A stretch of DNA of 55,932 nucleotides from an uncultured Nitrospira sp. (GCA_902500755.1 CABVRV010000013.1:1-55932); one strand, 5' to 3'; shown: positions 43,365-52,715, counted from the first letter of the stretch. The notes: generated from the sequence alone by a model not told the origin. Made by a program: numbers and translations.

Positions 43365-44654
43365 TTACTTGTTATTGGCAAGGAACGAGAGGATCCCTTG
43401 GCAGAGCGATTGAGCGACGTCTCTGATGAACGTCGGCTTTTGGAGCCGCGCCTCTTCATCAGGATTGGAGATAAATGCAACCTCCGCCAGGATGCTGGGC
43501 ATGCTCGTAAATCTCAACACGTAAAAGGGGGCCGTCTTGACACCGTGGTCGGTGACATCGTACGGCCCATTCATCTGGGTGACCATCGCCTCTTTCGCGT
43601 TCCAGGCGAGCTCCAGTGAAGCCTCGATCTTTTTCGTTGTCAGGAGATCCGCGACGAGAAACTCCCATCCGACTCCGGTGCTGCTCATGGGCGTGCCGTT
43701 CTCTCTCGCCGCCACCTCAAGAGCTCGCTGATCCTTCGCCTCTCCAAAGTGATAGACTTCAAGGCCCTTCACTAAGCGTGAGGGATGGGAATTGACATGG
43801 ATAGATACGAACAAGTCCGCCCCATGACGGTTGGCAAACTTGGCGCGTTCTTCGAGCTCAAGATACACGTCACGATCGCGAGTCATCAACACGCGCACGT
43901 CCCGTCGGTTGCGGAGAAGTTCCTTGAGCCGAAGTGCGACTTTCAGTGTGATGTCTTTTTCTGCAGTCCGTCGAAGACCGATCGCTCCGGGGTCCTTTCC
44001 CCCGTGGCCGGGGTCGATCACAATCGTTGTATAGCTCTTTGCGCGAGGTTGAGTCGGCTGGGGACCCACAGGGTCTGCCCTTGGCGGTGTCGTTTGGGTC
44101 TCCTCAATCGGAGAGGGGCTCTGTTCCAGAGGAGGCATGACATCGATCACCAACCGAGGTGGATCGGACAGCGTGAACTGTTTATAGGTCTGGAAAGCCG
44201 TAGTCGGCAGGGATACGGCAACGGCATGTGGAGTGATCTGAGTGATTACGAAGGGAAATGGGACCGTGCCGTCTTCCACCTGTGTTCGCGCAACTTGACT
44301 CAGCGAGGTATTTGGAAGTGCGATGATGACACGACGTGGATTGTCCGCCTGCTGCTCGGTGACCTCGGGATGGCGATCTAAATCCAGCACCAGCCTGGTT
44401 TCCCTTGAATTGCTCATGGCACGGAGATTGATGACGGTGACGGGAGCGAGGGAAGCCGTCTTGCCCTTCACGCGGGACTTTTGTGATGGGTGTGATGAGG
44501 TTGAGAGTTTAGAATGCCGATGATCCTGAGTTCCAGCCCAGGTTGCTTGAATCACGAACGCCTCGGCCAAGAAAACAAGGAGGATACAAGACGCGAGGAG
44601 AGGATAGGGCTGGACTGACAGCAGTCGTAAAACGAAATTCCTCATGGATTTCAT
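43365..44654 (-). CDS. amiC: N-acetylmuramoyl-L-alanine amidase with AMIN domain
   Basis: A 429-residue product. Residues about 16-40 (PLLASCILLVFLAEAFVIQA) form a signal peptide. An AMIN domain follows (VTVINLRAMSNSRETRLVLD, then FTLSDPPRLVIDVMPPL), which binds peptidoglycan or targets the septum. After a proline-rich linker comes an Amidase_3 domain: TTIVIDPGHGGKDPGAIG (zinc His), VLMTRDRDVYLELEERAKFA and ADLFVSIHVNSHPS, ending with SILAEVAFISNPDEEARLQK carrying the catalytic Glu. It cleaves septal peptidoglycan in the periplasm. Gene order and size are as expected for AmiC. Confidence 0.9.
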   Translation of the reverse strand: MKSMRNFVLRLLSVQPYPLLASCILLVFLAEAFVIQATWAGTQDHRHSKLSTSSHPSQKSRVKGKTASLAPVTVINLRAMSNSRETRLVLDLDRHPEVTEQQADNPRRVIIALPNTSLSQVARTQVEDGTVPFPFVITQITPHAVAVSLPTTAFQTYKQFTLSDPPRLVIDVMPPLEQSPSPIEETQTTPPRADPVGPQPTQPRAKSYTTIVIDPGHGGKDPGAIGLRRTAEKDITLKVALRLKELLRNRRDVRVLMTRDRDVYLELEERAKFANRHGADLFVSIHVNSHPSRLVKGLEVYHFGEAKDQRALEVAARENGTPMSSTGVGWEFLVADLLTTKKIEASLELAWNAKEAMVTQMNGPYDVTDHGVKTAPFYVLRFTSMPSILAEVAFISNPDEEARLQKPTFIRDVAQSLCQGILSFLANNK

Positions 44655-44771
44655 CGTGAAAGAAAGATTTTAAACTATTCTCAGATGTTCGGCAGCTTGT
44701 CAAGAATTACGCCGGTTGCGTAGGCAAGCACCCGTATTGACTGTTCGGATAACCTCGCGTTAGCGTCGGGG

Positions 44772-45296
44772 ATGCCGGCGCACTTGATCATCGATGGATA
44801 TAACCTATTGGGAGGTAGCGAAATCCGATCGGGACATTTGGAATCTTCCCGTGAAATGTTGTTGCATGATTTGGCAGCCTATCGACATCGCAAGCGTCAC
44901 CTCATCACGGTTGTGTTCGATGGTTGGCAACAGGGCCGATCCACCGAACAGCGGGAGCATCGAGCCGGGCTACAAGTAATCTACTCCAGGCGAGGCGAGC
45001 GTGCCGATCAGGTCATCCAACGGTTGGCCCGCGAGTACGGGTCCGACTGTGCCGTCGTCAGTTCCGACCATGAAATCATCAATGCTGCCAAAGCCTGTGG
45101 TGCGTTTGTCATGGGATCTCAGGAGTTTGCAGGGAAGCTCCGTGGATCATCCGCTCCATCATCCGGTGCGCTGCCGTATAAGGAATTGGATCCAGGGGAT
45201 GACGTTCGCTCTGGCCGTGGTCCGGGGAAAAAGGGAAACCCCAGAAAGCTGCCGAAGTCTCAGCGGCAACGCGACCGTCAGTTCAAACGATTTTGA
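44772..45296 (+). CDS. YacP-like NYN-domain protein
   Basis: A 174-residue product. HLIIDGYNLLGG (about 4-15) is the N-terminal Asp-containing strand of NYN (PIN-like) nucleases. LITVVFDGWQQGRSTEQREH and CAVVSSDHEIINAAKACGAF provide the other acidic residues, and the tail is lysine/arginine-rich (RGPGKKGNPRKLPKSQRQRD). The family (YacP/Rae1-like) cleaves RNA, in Bacillus on the ribosome. It is divergent from amiC and converges with tatD, overlapping it by 14 bases. Confidence 0.8.
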   Translation: MPAHLIIDGYNLLGGSEIRSGHLESSREMLLHDLAAYRHRKRHLITVVFDGWQQGRSTEQREHRAGLQVIYSRRGERADQVIQRLAREYGSDCAVVSSDHEIINAAKACGAFVMGSQEFAGKLRGSSAPSSGALPYKELDPGDDVRSGRGPGKKGNPRKLPKSQRQRDRQFKRF

Positions 45297-46065
45297 AGAG
45301 CCTCTTTGCGTTGTCGCTGGTCTGTCTGCCGATCTGCTCGAAAGACAGAGCCGGACCATGAATGGACGCTAATTGCTGTGCAACTTGGGACACGTAGGCC
45401 GGTTCATTGCGCTTCCCGCGATGGGGGACCGGCGTGAGATACGGGCAATCGGTCTCGATGAGCACGCGATCCAACGGCGTATTTTTGGCGATGTCACGCA
45501 GCATGGTAGCGTTCCGAAACGTGAGGATGCCAGAAAACGAGAGATAGAATCCAAGATCCAACGCATCCTTCGCCAGCCAGGCATCTCCGGAAAAGCAGTG
45601 AAACACCCCGCCGACTTCCGACGCCTTCTCTTCCCTTAAAATCGCAATCGTATCCTCTGGCGCTTCCCTCGTGTGAATGATCACAGGCAGCTTGAGTTCG
45701 AGCGCAAGCTGAATCTGCTCTCGGAATCGTTCACGCTGTTCTTTTGGCGAGGAGTGGTTGTAGTGATAGTCCAACCCGATCTCGCCGTAGGCTACGATCT
45801 TCTTGTTGAGGGCCAGCCGGCGGAACTCGTCATACCAACCGTCACAGATGTGCTTCACCTCGTGTGGGTGGACGCCGATTGAGGCATAGATGAATGGATG
45901 CTGGTCGGCAAGTTGTACAGCCGCATGGCTGGTCGCTAGATCGCAACCGATGGTGACAAAAGCTTCGACGCCGGCCTCCCGTGCGCGGGCGATTGTGGCC
46001 TCTCGGTCGTCGTTGTACCGAACGTCGTCGAGATGTGTGTGTGTGTCGATCAACATCGGAGGCAT
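45283..46065 (-). CDS. tatD: TatD-family metal-dependent hydrolase/DNase
   Basis: A 260-residue product from the ATG at 46065 (MPPMLIDTHTHLDD). Upstream in-frame codons to 46134 exist but do not match the family, whose N-terminus is LIDTHTHLDD. AFVTIGCDLATSHAAVQLA and YASIGVHPHEV give the next metal ligands, VAYGEIGLDYHYNHSSPKEQ the conserved Glu, LPVIIHTREAPEDTIAILRE the His, and VLIETDCPYLTPVPHRGKRN the final Asp. The family includes 3'-exonucleases and tRNA-proofreading enzymes. Confidence 0.9.
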   Translation of the reverse strand: MPPMLIDTHTHLDDVRYNDDREATIARAREAGVEAFVTIGCDLATSHAAVQLADQHPFIYASIGVHPHEVKHICDGWYDEFRRLALNKKIVAYGEIGLDYHYNHSSPKEQRERFREQIQLALELKLPVIIHTREAPEDTIAILREEKASEVGGVFHCFSGDAWLAKDALDLGFYLSFSGILTFRNATMLRDIAKNTPLDRVLIETDCPYLTPVPHRGKRNEPAYVSQVAQQLASIHGPALSFEQIGRQTSDNAKRLFKIV

Positions 46066-46224
46066 CGTAGCATGGGCGATTCCCGTTGAGGAAGTATCGA
46101 AGGGCATTAAATGCTGAGTATTATCGAGGTACATTTGTCGGTAGGTTCAGATTGAACTTCTCTGCGGAAAGTAAGAAAGACTTGGTTGTAAGGTGTCTCT
46201 CATTCTAAGGGAGAGAAAAGAGGG

Positions 46225-46252
46225 TTGACAGAAACTAGAGCCGTCGTCTATT
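46225..46252 (+). promoter_or_regulatory. Putative promoter of the ECF sigma gene
   Basis: A perfect -35 hexamer TTGACA (46225-46230) stands 16 bases before TCTATT (46247-46252), a four-of-six match to the -10 consensus. A Fur-box-like palindrome overlaps the -10 and the expected start point (about 46259). This fits repression by an iron-loaded regulator. Confidence 0.5.
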
Positions 46253-46266
46253 GATAGCAGTTATCA
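46252..46266. promoter_or_regulatory. Fur-box-like operator before the ECF sigma gene
   Basis: TGATAGCAGTTATCA is a 15-base palindrome (TGATA-GCAGT-TATCA) matching the 7-1-7 Fur consensus TGATAAT-A-ATTATCA at 12 of 15 positions. It lies at the predicted -10/+1 region. A related palindrome stands at 55801-55815 before another gene in this window. Binding by Fur is inference. Confidence 0.55.
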
Positions 46267-46303
46267 AGATCAGTTGAAGAGGCCAGAGGTCATTGAAGAC
46301 CGG

Positions 46304-46339
46304 AGCCCAAGGTATCCGATGGATGCCTTGGGCTTTTTT
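46304..46339 (+). terminator. Terminator-like hairpin in the ECF sigma leader
   Basis: AGCCCAAGG (46304-46312) pairs with CCTTGGGCT (46326-46334). The stem is prolonged by a T-G wobble and ATCC/GGAT, leaving a three-base loop, and it is followed by TTTTTT. This is an intrinsic-terminator structure placed between the Fur-box promoter and the sigma gene, 33 bases before its ATG. A transcript ending here would be about 80 bases long. Since the sigma gene lies beyond it, it may act as an attenuator or end a small RNA. Confidence 0.7.
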
Positions 46340-46371
46340 GTTGAGAAAAAGTAGGTCAAAGGAGACACACG

Positions 46372-46968
46372 ATGAGGACGCAAGGTGTGAGTTTCGTTGG
46401 AGCCGGGCATGCGCCATCGGAAAAGGCTACCGATTCTCTGGGGACTGCGCTGACTCTCACTTCTGTCCACATGACAAATCTGTTTCATCGCTATCGGGAA
46501 GAACTCACCCGCCGGCTTATCGGGATGGTGAAGTCGCGCGAGACAGCCGCAGATCTTGTGCAAGATACCTATCTCCGCCTCCTGCGGTTTGGTGATCAGC
46601 AAGTCGTTGAGCAGCCTCGTGCGCTGCTCCATCGCATTGCTGCGAATCTGGCGATTGACCATCTGCGGAAAGAAAAGAATAGCGTCCAAACATTCGACGG
46701 CATGGATGCCGCAATGGCCGTGCCCTCTCAAGCGCCATCGCCGGAACGGGAGGTGCTCGCCAAACAGCGGCTTCGCTTGTGTCTTCAGGCGATCGACCAG
46801 CTTCCTCCGCGAAGCCGTGAAGCCTTCGTGCTGTGCCGAGTGTATGGATACTCCTATCAAGAAATTGCCGTACGCATGAACATCTCGGAGAGCGGGGTAG
46901 AAAAGCTACTGATGCGAGCGCTGGATCGGAGTTACGAGTCGCTGGAGGCGATCGACAAGGCCGAGTGA
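46372..46968 (+). CDS. fecI: ECF sigma factor, FecI-like
   Basis: A 198-residue product. TRRLIGMVKSRETAADLVQD followed by TYLRLLRFG is sigma region 2 with the -10-binding helix. RALLHRIAANLAIDHLRKEK ends region 2, and LPPRSREAFVLCRVYGYSYQ followed by EIAVRMNISESGVEKLLMRA is region 4. A site GGAGACACACG precedes ATG 46372. Together with the FecR-like and TonB-receptor genes it forms a cell-surface signalling set in which the sigma factor switches on the receptor gene when the ligand binds. The N-terminal 30 residues are not conserved; an internal Met at about residue 34 is an alternative start. Confidence 0.9.
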   Translation: MRTQGVSFVGAGHAPSEKATDSLGTALTLTSVHMTNLFHRYREELTRRLIGMVKSRETAADLVQDTYLRLLRFGDQQVVEQPRALLHRIAANLAIDHLRKEKNSVQTFDGMDAAMAVPSQAPSPEREVLAKQRLRLCLQAIDQLPPRSREAFVLCRVYGYSYQEIAVRMNISESGVEKLLMRALDRSYESLEAIDKAE

Positions 46969-47070
46969 GGAGGTTTCTTCGTTGAATCGTCACACTGTAT
47001 ACTGGTTCCGGTCTCATCGAGCACCTGCCGACATGACAGGCTCATGCAGTGAACGGATGATTCAGGCGAC

Positions 47071-48027
47071 ATGGTGTTATCTGAGGAGGAAGCTCGTCTC
47101 AGGAAAGAGGCTGTTGCCTGGGTCATTCGTTTGCAGAACAGTCGCATATCGCAGGAGGACCGTCGAACATTCGAGGTATGGCAGGCGCAGAGCCCTCAGC
47201 ATGCCCTCATGTATCGTAAGGTTTCTACAGTATGGGAGAGTCCGGAGCTAAGTACGGCTGCGACCGTAGTGGAAGGTCATGCCTCGATGTCCTTCCGTGC
47301 AAAGACCAGCCGACGTCGACGATGGTCGATCGTGGCGGCGGCATGCGTCGTTTTGCTTGTGATCGCCGCTGACTGTCTCGATCTCGCCACGCGCTGGCGG
47401 GCCGATTACCGGACCGGAGCTGGAGAGTGGCGCACCGTCGAGTTGCCGGACCGCTCGATTGCCACGCTCAATACCCAATCAGCGATCGCGCTCTTGTTTG
47501 ACAACGGGGTTCGTCGCGTCCGGCTGCTTAAAGGCGAAGTCCTCTTTAACGTTCAACAGGATGCAGCCCGTCCGTTTATCGTGGACGGTACGGCAACCGC
47601 GGTTCGAGCTGTTGGAACGGCGTTCGTCGTACGGACGGAGTCGAGTGGAGAGCACATCACCGTACTCGAAGGCACGGTCGAGGTCGGTGATAGAGGCACG
47701 ACCGATTCGCCAGCGATCGTGATGGCCGGCTCGCGGATCGATATGCAGGAAGGCCGTCTGGGACGACCCTACGCCGTCGATGCTTCGGCAGCTTCCGCCT
47801 GGCTGAGGGGACGTCTTGTCGTCCACGGTGTTCCCTTCGCGCAGGTGCTGGAAGAGATGCGACGATATTATCCCGGCACGATTGTGCTCTGGAATCAGCA
47901 CGTTGGTGAAACCAAGGTGACCGGCACCTATAATGTGGACGATCCGGTTGCCGCGCTCGAGTTACTCGTCAAAACCGTTCCAGTCTCGATGATCGGCCTC
48001 GCCGATCGTCTCGTTCTGCTCTTCTAA
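47071..48027 (+). CDS. fecR: FecR-like anti-sigma factor
   Basis: A 318-residue product. The N-terminal cytoplasmic part (AVAWVIRLQNSRISQEDRRT, then FEVWQAQSPQHALMYRKV) is the DUF4880 helical domain that binds the sigma factor. One membrane segment follows at about 88-105 (WSIVAAACVVLLVIAADCLD). The periplasmic FecR domain has YRTGAGEWRTVELPDRSIAT, LLKGEVLFNVQQDAARPFIV, then AVGTAFVVRT. A C-terminal STN-like part ends with ALELLVKTVPVSMI. It passes the signal from the receptor plug to the sigma factor. It lies 100 bases after the sigma gene. Confidence 0.9.
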   Translation: MVLSEEEARLRKEAVAWVIRLQNSRISQEDRRTFEVWQAQSPQHALMYRKVSTVWESPELSTAATVVEGHASMSFRAKTSRRRRWSIVAAACVVLLVIAADCLDLATRWRADYRTGAGEWRTVELPDRSIATLNTQSAIALLFDNGVRRVRLLKGEVLFNVQQDAARPFIVDGTATAVRAVGTAFVVRTESSGEHITVLEGTVEVGDRGTTDSPAIVMAGSRIDMQEGRLGRPYAVDASAASAWLRGRLVVHGVPFAQVLEEMRRYYPGTIVLWNQHVGETKVTGTYNVDDPVAALELLVKTVPVSMIGLADRLVLLF

Positions 48028-48126
48028 TTTTTCCCAAAACATTTTCAAGCGTCGAAGTCGGGTGAGGGAACGAGCGTGCTTCTCCGTCTATAGGTCGATG
48101 GTTCAGAACAGGAGGAGCTGAGCGGA

Positions 48127-50721
48127 ATGGCACGACGAACATTGAGCGATACCGGACATCATTCACCGTACGAGGAGCACGGGGCATGCCGGCGATACAG
48201 ATGGGTACGAAATTTCGGCTGGAGTGTGCTGTTGTTGACCCTTGTCGCGGGGGCAGCCGGCGACTTATTCGCGCAAGAGAGTGTGTCCTCCACGACCACG
48301 AGTGCCCCTATCGAGTTCAACATTTCTGCGCAACCGCTTGGGACTGCGTTGAACGCCTTTGCCGAGGCCACACGCTGGCAGGTCAGTGTTCCAAGCGAGT
48401 TGATAGCCGGAAAGACTTCGTCCGGCATCAGTGGGAGCCACCAGCCTGAAGAGGCGCTCCAAGCGCTGCTGGCCGGGACGGGCGTCACCTATCGTGTGAC
48501 GGATGCTAGCGCCGTCATGCTGATTCCCAGTCCCGTATCGTCATCGATCGAGGGGAGCCAGCCCGCACCGTCGGAACTGGTGAGTGGGACGGAGGTCGCT
48601 GAATCGAAGCCGGTGAAGGTGCCTGAAATTGTCGTGAAAGAAACTCGAAAGAGGGGAGATAAGTCCTACACCGTCGATGAAGTATCGAGTGCAACCAGGA
48701 TTCCTGTGCCGGTGCACGATACCCCTCGTTCCGTTGATGTTGTGACCAAGCAGGTGCTGCAGGATCAAAAAGTGATCCGCTTCAGCGACGCTCTGCGGAA
48801 TGTGAGCGGGGTGTCTCAGTTCAGCACGCAGGGTGGCGGGGGTGGTAGTGTCATGATTCGCGGATTCGAGTCGGACCTGAATGTATTCAAAAATGGATTC
48901 CGTGAAGACAGCCTGTTCAGTTCTTTTTCTCAGCGCGATATCATCAACGTAGAAAGTATCGAGGTCATTAAAGGACCGCCGTCTTTTTTATTCGGTCGAT
49001 CCGATCCTGGAGGGGTCATTAATCAAATCACAAAGGCACCGCTGAAGAATCCGTACTACTCCGCAGAGATGATTCTCGGCAATTACGATCTGTATCGCCC
49101 CACCATCGACATCGGGGGGCCCTTGAATGAGAGCAAAACCCTCACCTATCGGTTCAACGGCTTATACGAGTCGGCGGGTAGCTATCGAGACGGCGTACGC
49201 TCGCAACGGATTTTTCTCGCACCGACGATCGGGTGGGAGGTAGGGCCGCGGACAACATTCCGCTTCGAAGCCGAATATCTCTATGATCGATTACCCATTG
49301 ATCGCGGCTTCGTGGCCATTGGCGGTGGTGTCGCGCCTATCTCCATCAATACGTTTTTGGGCGATCCGACAAGAAAGAAAGAAGTGAATCATGGAAAGGC
49401 CACCTTGACCTTTCTGCATGACTTCAATGACATATTCAGATGGAGGACCGCGTTCAGAGCGGCAGTGACGCGTAGCCGATACTCGAGCTTGGAATCCTGG
49501 TTTATGATCGATGAGAACGCTGGAATTCTAGACCTGGCACGATTTGAGATTCCCACGACGCTTCAGAGCCACTATTTGCAAAACGAGTTGCATGGAAAGT
49601 TCGCGACCGGCCCGATCAAACACAAGACGATTGTCGGGGTTGAACTGGGACGTGAAGTTGCTTCAGCCTCGGTGTCAGGGGATTTCGGGGGTGATACATC
49701 TACGCCGGGAGCTTTTAACTTCATCAATATTTTTAACCCTGCCGATAGGTTGTTCGTGAATACGCCCTTGACGAAATTCAGCAATACTAAGAACGTCAAC
49801 GATATACTTGGCTTCTATTTTGGTGACCATGTGAGCCTCCTTGAAAATCTACATTTACACGGTGGTGGGCGATTTGATTATTTTAAGCAAACAATCGTCA
49901 ATCGTCCTCACGACCTGGATCCGAATCAGACCGAGGATAGCCAAACCAATCTTGCGTTCAGCCCATCGGTCGGGTTGACGTATCAACCTTGGAAACCGAT
50001 TGCTCTGTTCGCTAACTACACGGAGTCGTTTGCTCCCCAAGAAGTTGGCACTCGAAGTATTGGCGGCGGGCTCTTCAATCCCGAACGAGGAAAGGCGTAT
50101 GAAGGAGGTGTGAAATTCCAATTTTTCGATAACCGGTTGCGCGCGAAAATAGCGGCGTTCAACATCAAGAAACGGAATGTCGTAAGCCCCGATCCGCTCA
50201 ATGGATTTGCTTTCTCCGTGGCGTCGGGTGAACAGCGCAGTCAGGGCATCGAGTTCGACGTAGCAGGAAGAATTTTGCCCGGATGGGACATCATCGCAAA
50301 CTATGCATATATCGACGCGCGGGTCACGAAGGATCTGCAGTTCCTCGAGGGAAGCCGGGTGCCAAATTCCGCGCTGCACCAAGGCAGCCTCTGGACCACC
50401 TATTTCTTGCAAGATGGTCCACTGAAAGGTCTTGGCGCTGGACTCGGCATGTATGCTCAAGGCAAGCGAAACGGAGTGCTCCAATGTACAGATCCAGCCA
50501 ATTGTCAGGGATCGTTTGAACTTCCCGGCTATGTCCGAATGGATGCCGCCATGTACTACCGGAGGCCGGACGTGTTTACTCGCACGAATTTGCTCGCTGC
50601 CGTGAACTTCACCAATGTATTGGATCAACGGTACTTTACGGGCACGCAGAATTTCAGGGAGATCATTTATACCGGCGCACCGTTTACCGTGATCGGCTCC
50701 GTGAAACTGGAGTTCAATTAG
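48127..50721 (+). CDS. TonB-dependent siderophore receptor with STN signalling domain
   Basis: An 864-residue outer-membrane receptor; CAGGAGGAGCTGAGCGGA before the ATG is a strong ribosome-binding region. A signal peptide covers about 30-49 (WSVLLLTLVAGAAGDLFAQ). An STN domain (about 59-138, IEFNISAQPLGTALNAFAEA onward) marks a transducer that contacts FecR. The plug has VLQDQKVIRFSDALRNVSGV, VMIRGFESDLNVFKNGFRED and IEVIKGPPSFLFGRSDPGGV. A 22-strand barrel ends PFTVIGSVKLEFN, with the C-terminal aromatic residue usual for barrel insertion. Layout resembles FpvA/FoxA-type ferric-siderophore receptors. The ligand is unknown. Confidence 0.9.
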   Translation: MARRTLSDTGHHSPYEEHGACRRYRWVRNFGWSVLLLTLVAGAAGDLFAQESVSSTTTSAPIEFNISAQPLGTALNAFAEATRWQVSVPSELIAGKTSSGISGSHQPEEALQALLAGTGVTYRVTDASAVMLIPSPVSSSIEGSQPAPSELVSGTEVAESKPVKVPEIVVKETRKRGDKSYTVDEVSSATRIPVPVHDTPRSVDVVTKQVLQDQKVIRFSDALRNVSGVSQFSTQGGGGGSVMIRGFESDLNVFKNGFREDSLFSSFSQRDIINVESIEVIKGPPSFLFGRSDPGGVINQITKAPLKNPYYSAEMILGNYDLYRPTIDIGGPLNESKTLTYRFNGLYESAGSYRDGVRSQRIFLAPTIGWEVGPRTTFRFEAEYLYDRLPIDRGFVAIGGGVAPISINTFLGDPTRKKEVNHGKATLTFLHDFNDIFRWRTAFRAAVTRSRYSSLESWFMIDENAGILDLARFEIPTTLQSHYLQNELHGKFATGPIKHKTIVGVELGREVASASVSGDFGGDTSTPGAFNFINIFNPADRLFVNTPLTKFSNTKNVNDILGFYFGDHVSLLENLHLHGGGRFDYFKQTIVNRPHDLDPNQTEDSQTNLAFSPSVGLTYQPWKPIALFANYTESFAPQEVGTRSIGGGLFNPERGKAYEGGVKFQFFDNRLRAKIAAFNIKKRNVVSPDPLNGFAFSVASGEQRSQGIEFDVAGRILPGWDIIANYAYIDARVTKDLQFLEGSRVPNSALHQGSLWTTYFLQDGPLKGLGAGLGMYAQGKRNGVLQCTDPANCQGSFELPGYVRMDAAMYYRRPDVFTRTNLLAAVNFTNVLDQRYFTGTQNFREIIYTGAPFTVIGSVKLEFN

Positions 50722-50834
50722 CGGAGACAGCTGTCCTCCGAAGCATAGCTTATCTGCCACATCATGCAATTCAACAGCTCAGTGGCCATCCGTGAGGCGG
50801 CTCCGAAGCCGCACTGGATCACGAGTAGGGAGGT

Positions 50835-51365
50835 ATGAAGAGGGTAGCGGTGTTCGGCAACGCCGGCGGTGGCAAGTCCACACTGGCTAAAGCGCTGGCG
50901 AACATCACCGGTTTGCCTCTCCATCCGATCGATTCCATCAAGTACAAGGCAGGCGGCGAGGAGGTCCCTCACACCGAATACCTGGAGATCCATACCGGAC
51001 TTCTGCGAAACGAGCGGTGGGTCATCGATGGGTTCGGCTGTGTGGCTTCCGCATGGGAGCGGTTCGCTGCCGCCGATATGTTGGTCTATGTTGATCTCTC
51101 ACTCGCTCTTCACTATCTGTGGGTGACCAAGCGGTTCATCAAGGGCATCCTGGTGAATCCAGGGGGGTGGCCAGCAAACAGTCCCATGTGGCGCGGCACG
51201 CTCGCCGGCTACCGCGTGATCCCCCTCTGTCATCGCCATATGACGCCCAAGTACCGGCAGCTTGTTGCTGAAGCGGCTGCAGCGAAACGGGTGCACCACT
51301 TGAGGTCGCCTCGCCAGATACGGACATTTCTGGATGCTATCAAGCAGGAGTCTCATAGCGATTGA
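50835..51365 (+). CDS. P-loop NTPase, adenylate kinase/FlaR-like
   Basis: A 176-residue product with a GGGAGGT ribosome-binding site. RVAVFGNAGGGKSTLAKALA has the Walker A motif at residues 8-16, ERWVIDGFGCVASAWERFAA a Walker B-like Asp, and MLVYVDLSLALHYLWVTKRF the lid region. It resembles small kinases annotated as adenylate kinase or DNA topology modulation protein FlaR. The nucleotide or small-molecule acceptor is not known. It follows the receptor gene on the same strand, but nothing links it to iron uptake. Confidence 0.7.
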   Translation: MKRVAVFGNAGGGKSTLAKALANITGLPLHPIDSIKYKAGGEEVPHTEYLEIHTGLLRNERWVIDGFGCVASAWERFAAADMLVYVDLSLALHYLWVTKRFIKGILVNPGGWPANSPMWRGTLAGYRVIPLCHRHMTPKYRQLVAEAAAAKRVHHLRSPRQIRTFLDAIKQESHSD

Positions 51366-51916
<551 letters not shown>

Positions 51917-51925
51917 GCGCGTAGG

Positions 51926-52285
51926 ATGTTCATCCGATTTAAACTCGACGAGAATCTTCCTCGCAATGCGGAGGTCTTGCTTCAGCAGGCCGGTCATGAC
52001 GTCCATACCGTGCTTGCTGAGCAACTGGGAGGCACCTCCGATCCACGAGTATTTGGCGCCTCTCAGGCAGAGGAGAGGGTTCTTGTCACGTTCGATCTCG
52101 ATTTCTCCGATATCCGCGTATATCCACCAGCAAGTCACCATGGGATATGGGTATTGCGCCCACATACGCAAAGTATCGAAAACACATTAGCGTTGCTGCG
52201 TTCCGCCTTACGAGTCCTTGAAGCTGAGCCTCATCAACGGCGGTTGTGGATCATCGAACCTCAACGAGTTCGGATTCATGAATAG
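51926..52285 (+). CDS. DUF5615 PIN-like protein, probable toxin
   Basis: A 119-residue product. FIRFKLDENLPRNAEVLLQQ contains the N-terminal D-E-N-L motif and VLVTFDLDFSDIRVYPP the second acidic motif (D-x-D-F) of DUF5615 (Mut7-C/PIN-like) proteins, which are probable metal-dependent RNases. GHDVHTVLAEQLGGTSDPRV is the conserved middle. It is nine bases downstream of the DUF433 gene, and co-transcription is likely. Toxic activity is inferred from the family only. Confidence 0.85.
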   Translation: MFIRFKLDENLPRNAEVLLQQAGHDVHTVLAEQLGGTSDPRVFGASQAEERVLVTFDLDFSDIRVYPPASHHGIWVLRPHTQSIENTLALLRSALRVLEAEPHQRRLWIIEPQRVRIHE

Positions 52286-52715
52286 GTGAGTACATCGCAC
52301 TTCATCCCGGCGCAAAGCTGCCCTCCCTATGAACACTGCCTTGCCGAATTTTATTTTTCACCCATCTTGAGTACACTCATTCCCAAAAGCCTCCCCATCG
52401 TGCAAGAGAAGATCGTCACCTGCATCGCCGGACTATTTGATTTTGTCCGCATAAGACTCGTGCTGAACCCGCGCTCGGAACTTATTAAAACGAGATAACG
52501 GTCATGGCGTATTGTTCGCGAACGGCAGTGGCGTATTAGACGGATAGGAACTGGCAGATCCGGTTCCTATGCGGATCTGCCTAAATGTAAAAGTCGGCCT
52601 AGGAAAAGGTTGGGGGCTTGCCTAACAAGGTGTTGAAGTGGATGCTTTACGCTCCGCAATCGATAACGCTCGGCCCAGGTGCAATCGAGGTCCTTCGCGC
52701 TGGGAACGGCAAGTC
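52286..52715. other. Gap after the DUF433/DUF5615 pair
   Basis: About 430 bases in which the only long frame (52286-52498, GTG start, 70 codons) shows no recognisable motif and is probably not a gene. The notable content is a compact set of interleaved inverted repeats at 52544-52581, described separately. A stretch at 52620-52640 beginning GCCTAACAAGG recalls the left end of integron attC sites, but no matching right end was found. Confidence 0.4.
52544..52581. repeat. Two interleaved, mutually exclusive inverted repeats
   Basis: ATAGGAAC (52544-52551) pairs with GTTCCTAT (52563-52570). GGCAGATCC (52553-52561) pairs with GGATCTGCC (52573-52581). The order is A-B-A'-B' with one- or two-base spacers, so only one perfect hairpin can form at a time. 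The A stem can extend to 11 positions with one mismatch (ATAGGAACTGG with CCGGTTCCTAT). No T-tract follows. Confidence 0.75.

Noticed and set aside
49855-50769. A 304-codon open frame on the minus strand inside the TonB receptor gene
   Set aside because: It lies fully opposite a receptor with clear plug and barrel motifs, has no recognisable domain and no ribosome-binding site. It is a shadow of the coding strand's codon bias.
52286-52498. A 70-codon frame just after the DUF5615 gene
   Set aside because: GTG start with no ribosome-binding site and no recognisable motif.
52618-52700. attC-like sequence (GCCTAACAAGG...) before the small membrane protein gene
   Set aside because: The left consensus is present but no GTTRRRY right end or long imperfect palindrome was found within the usual 60-140 bases, and no integrase gene is in the window.
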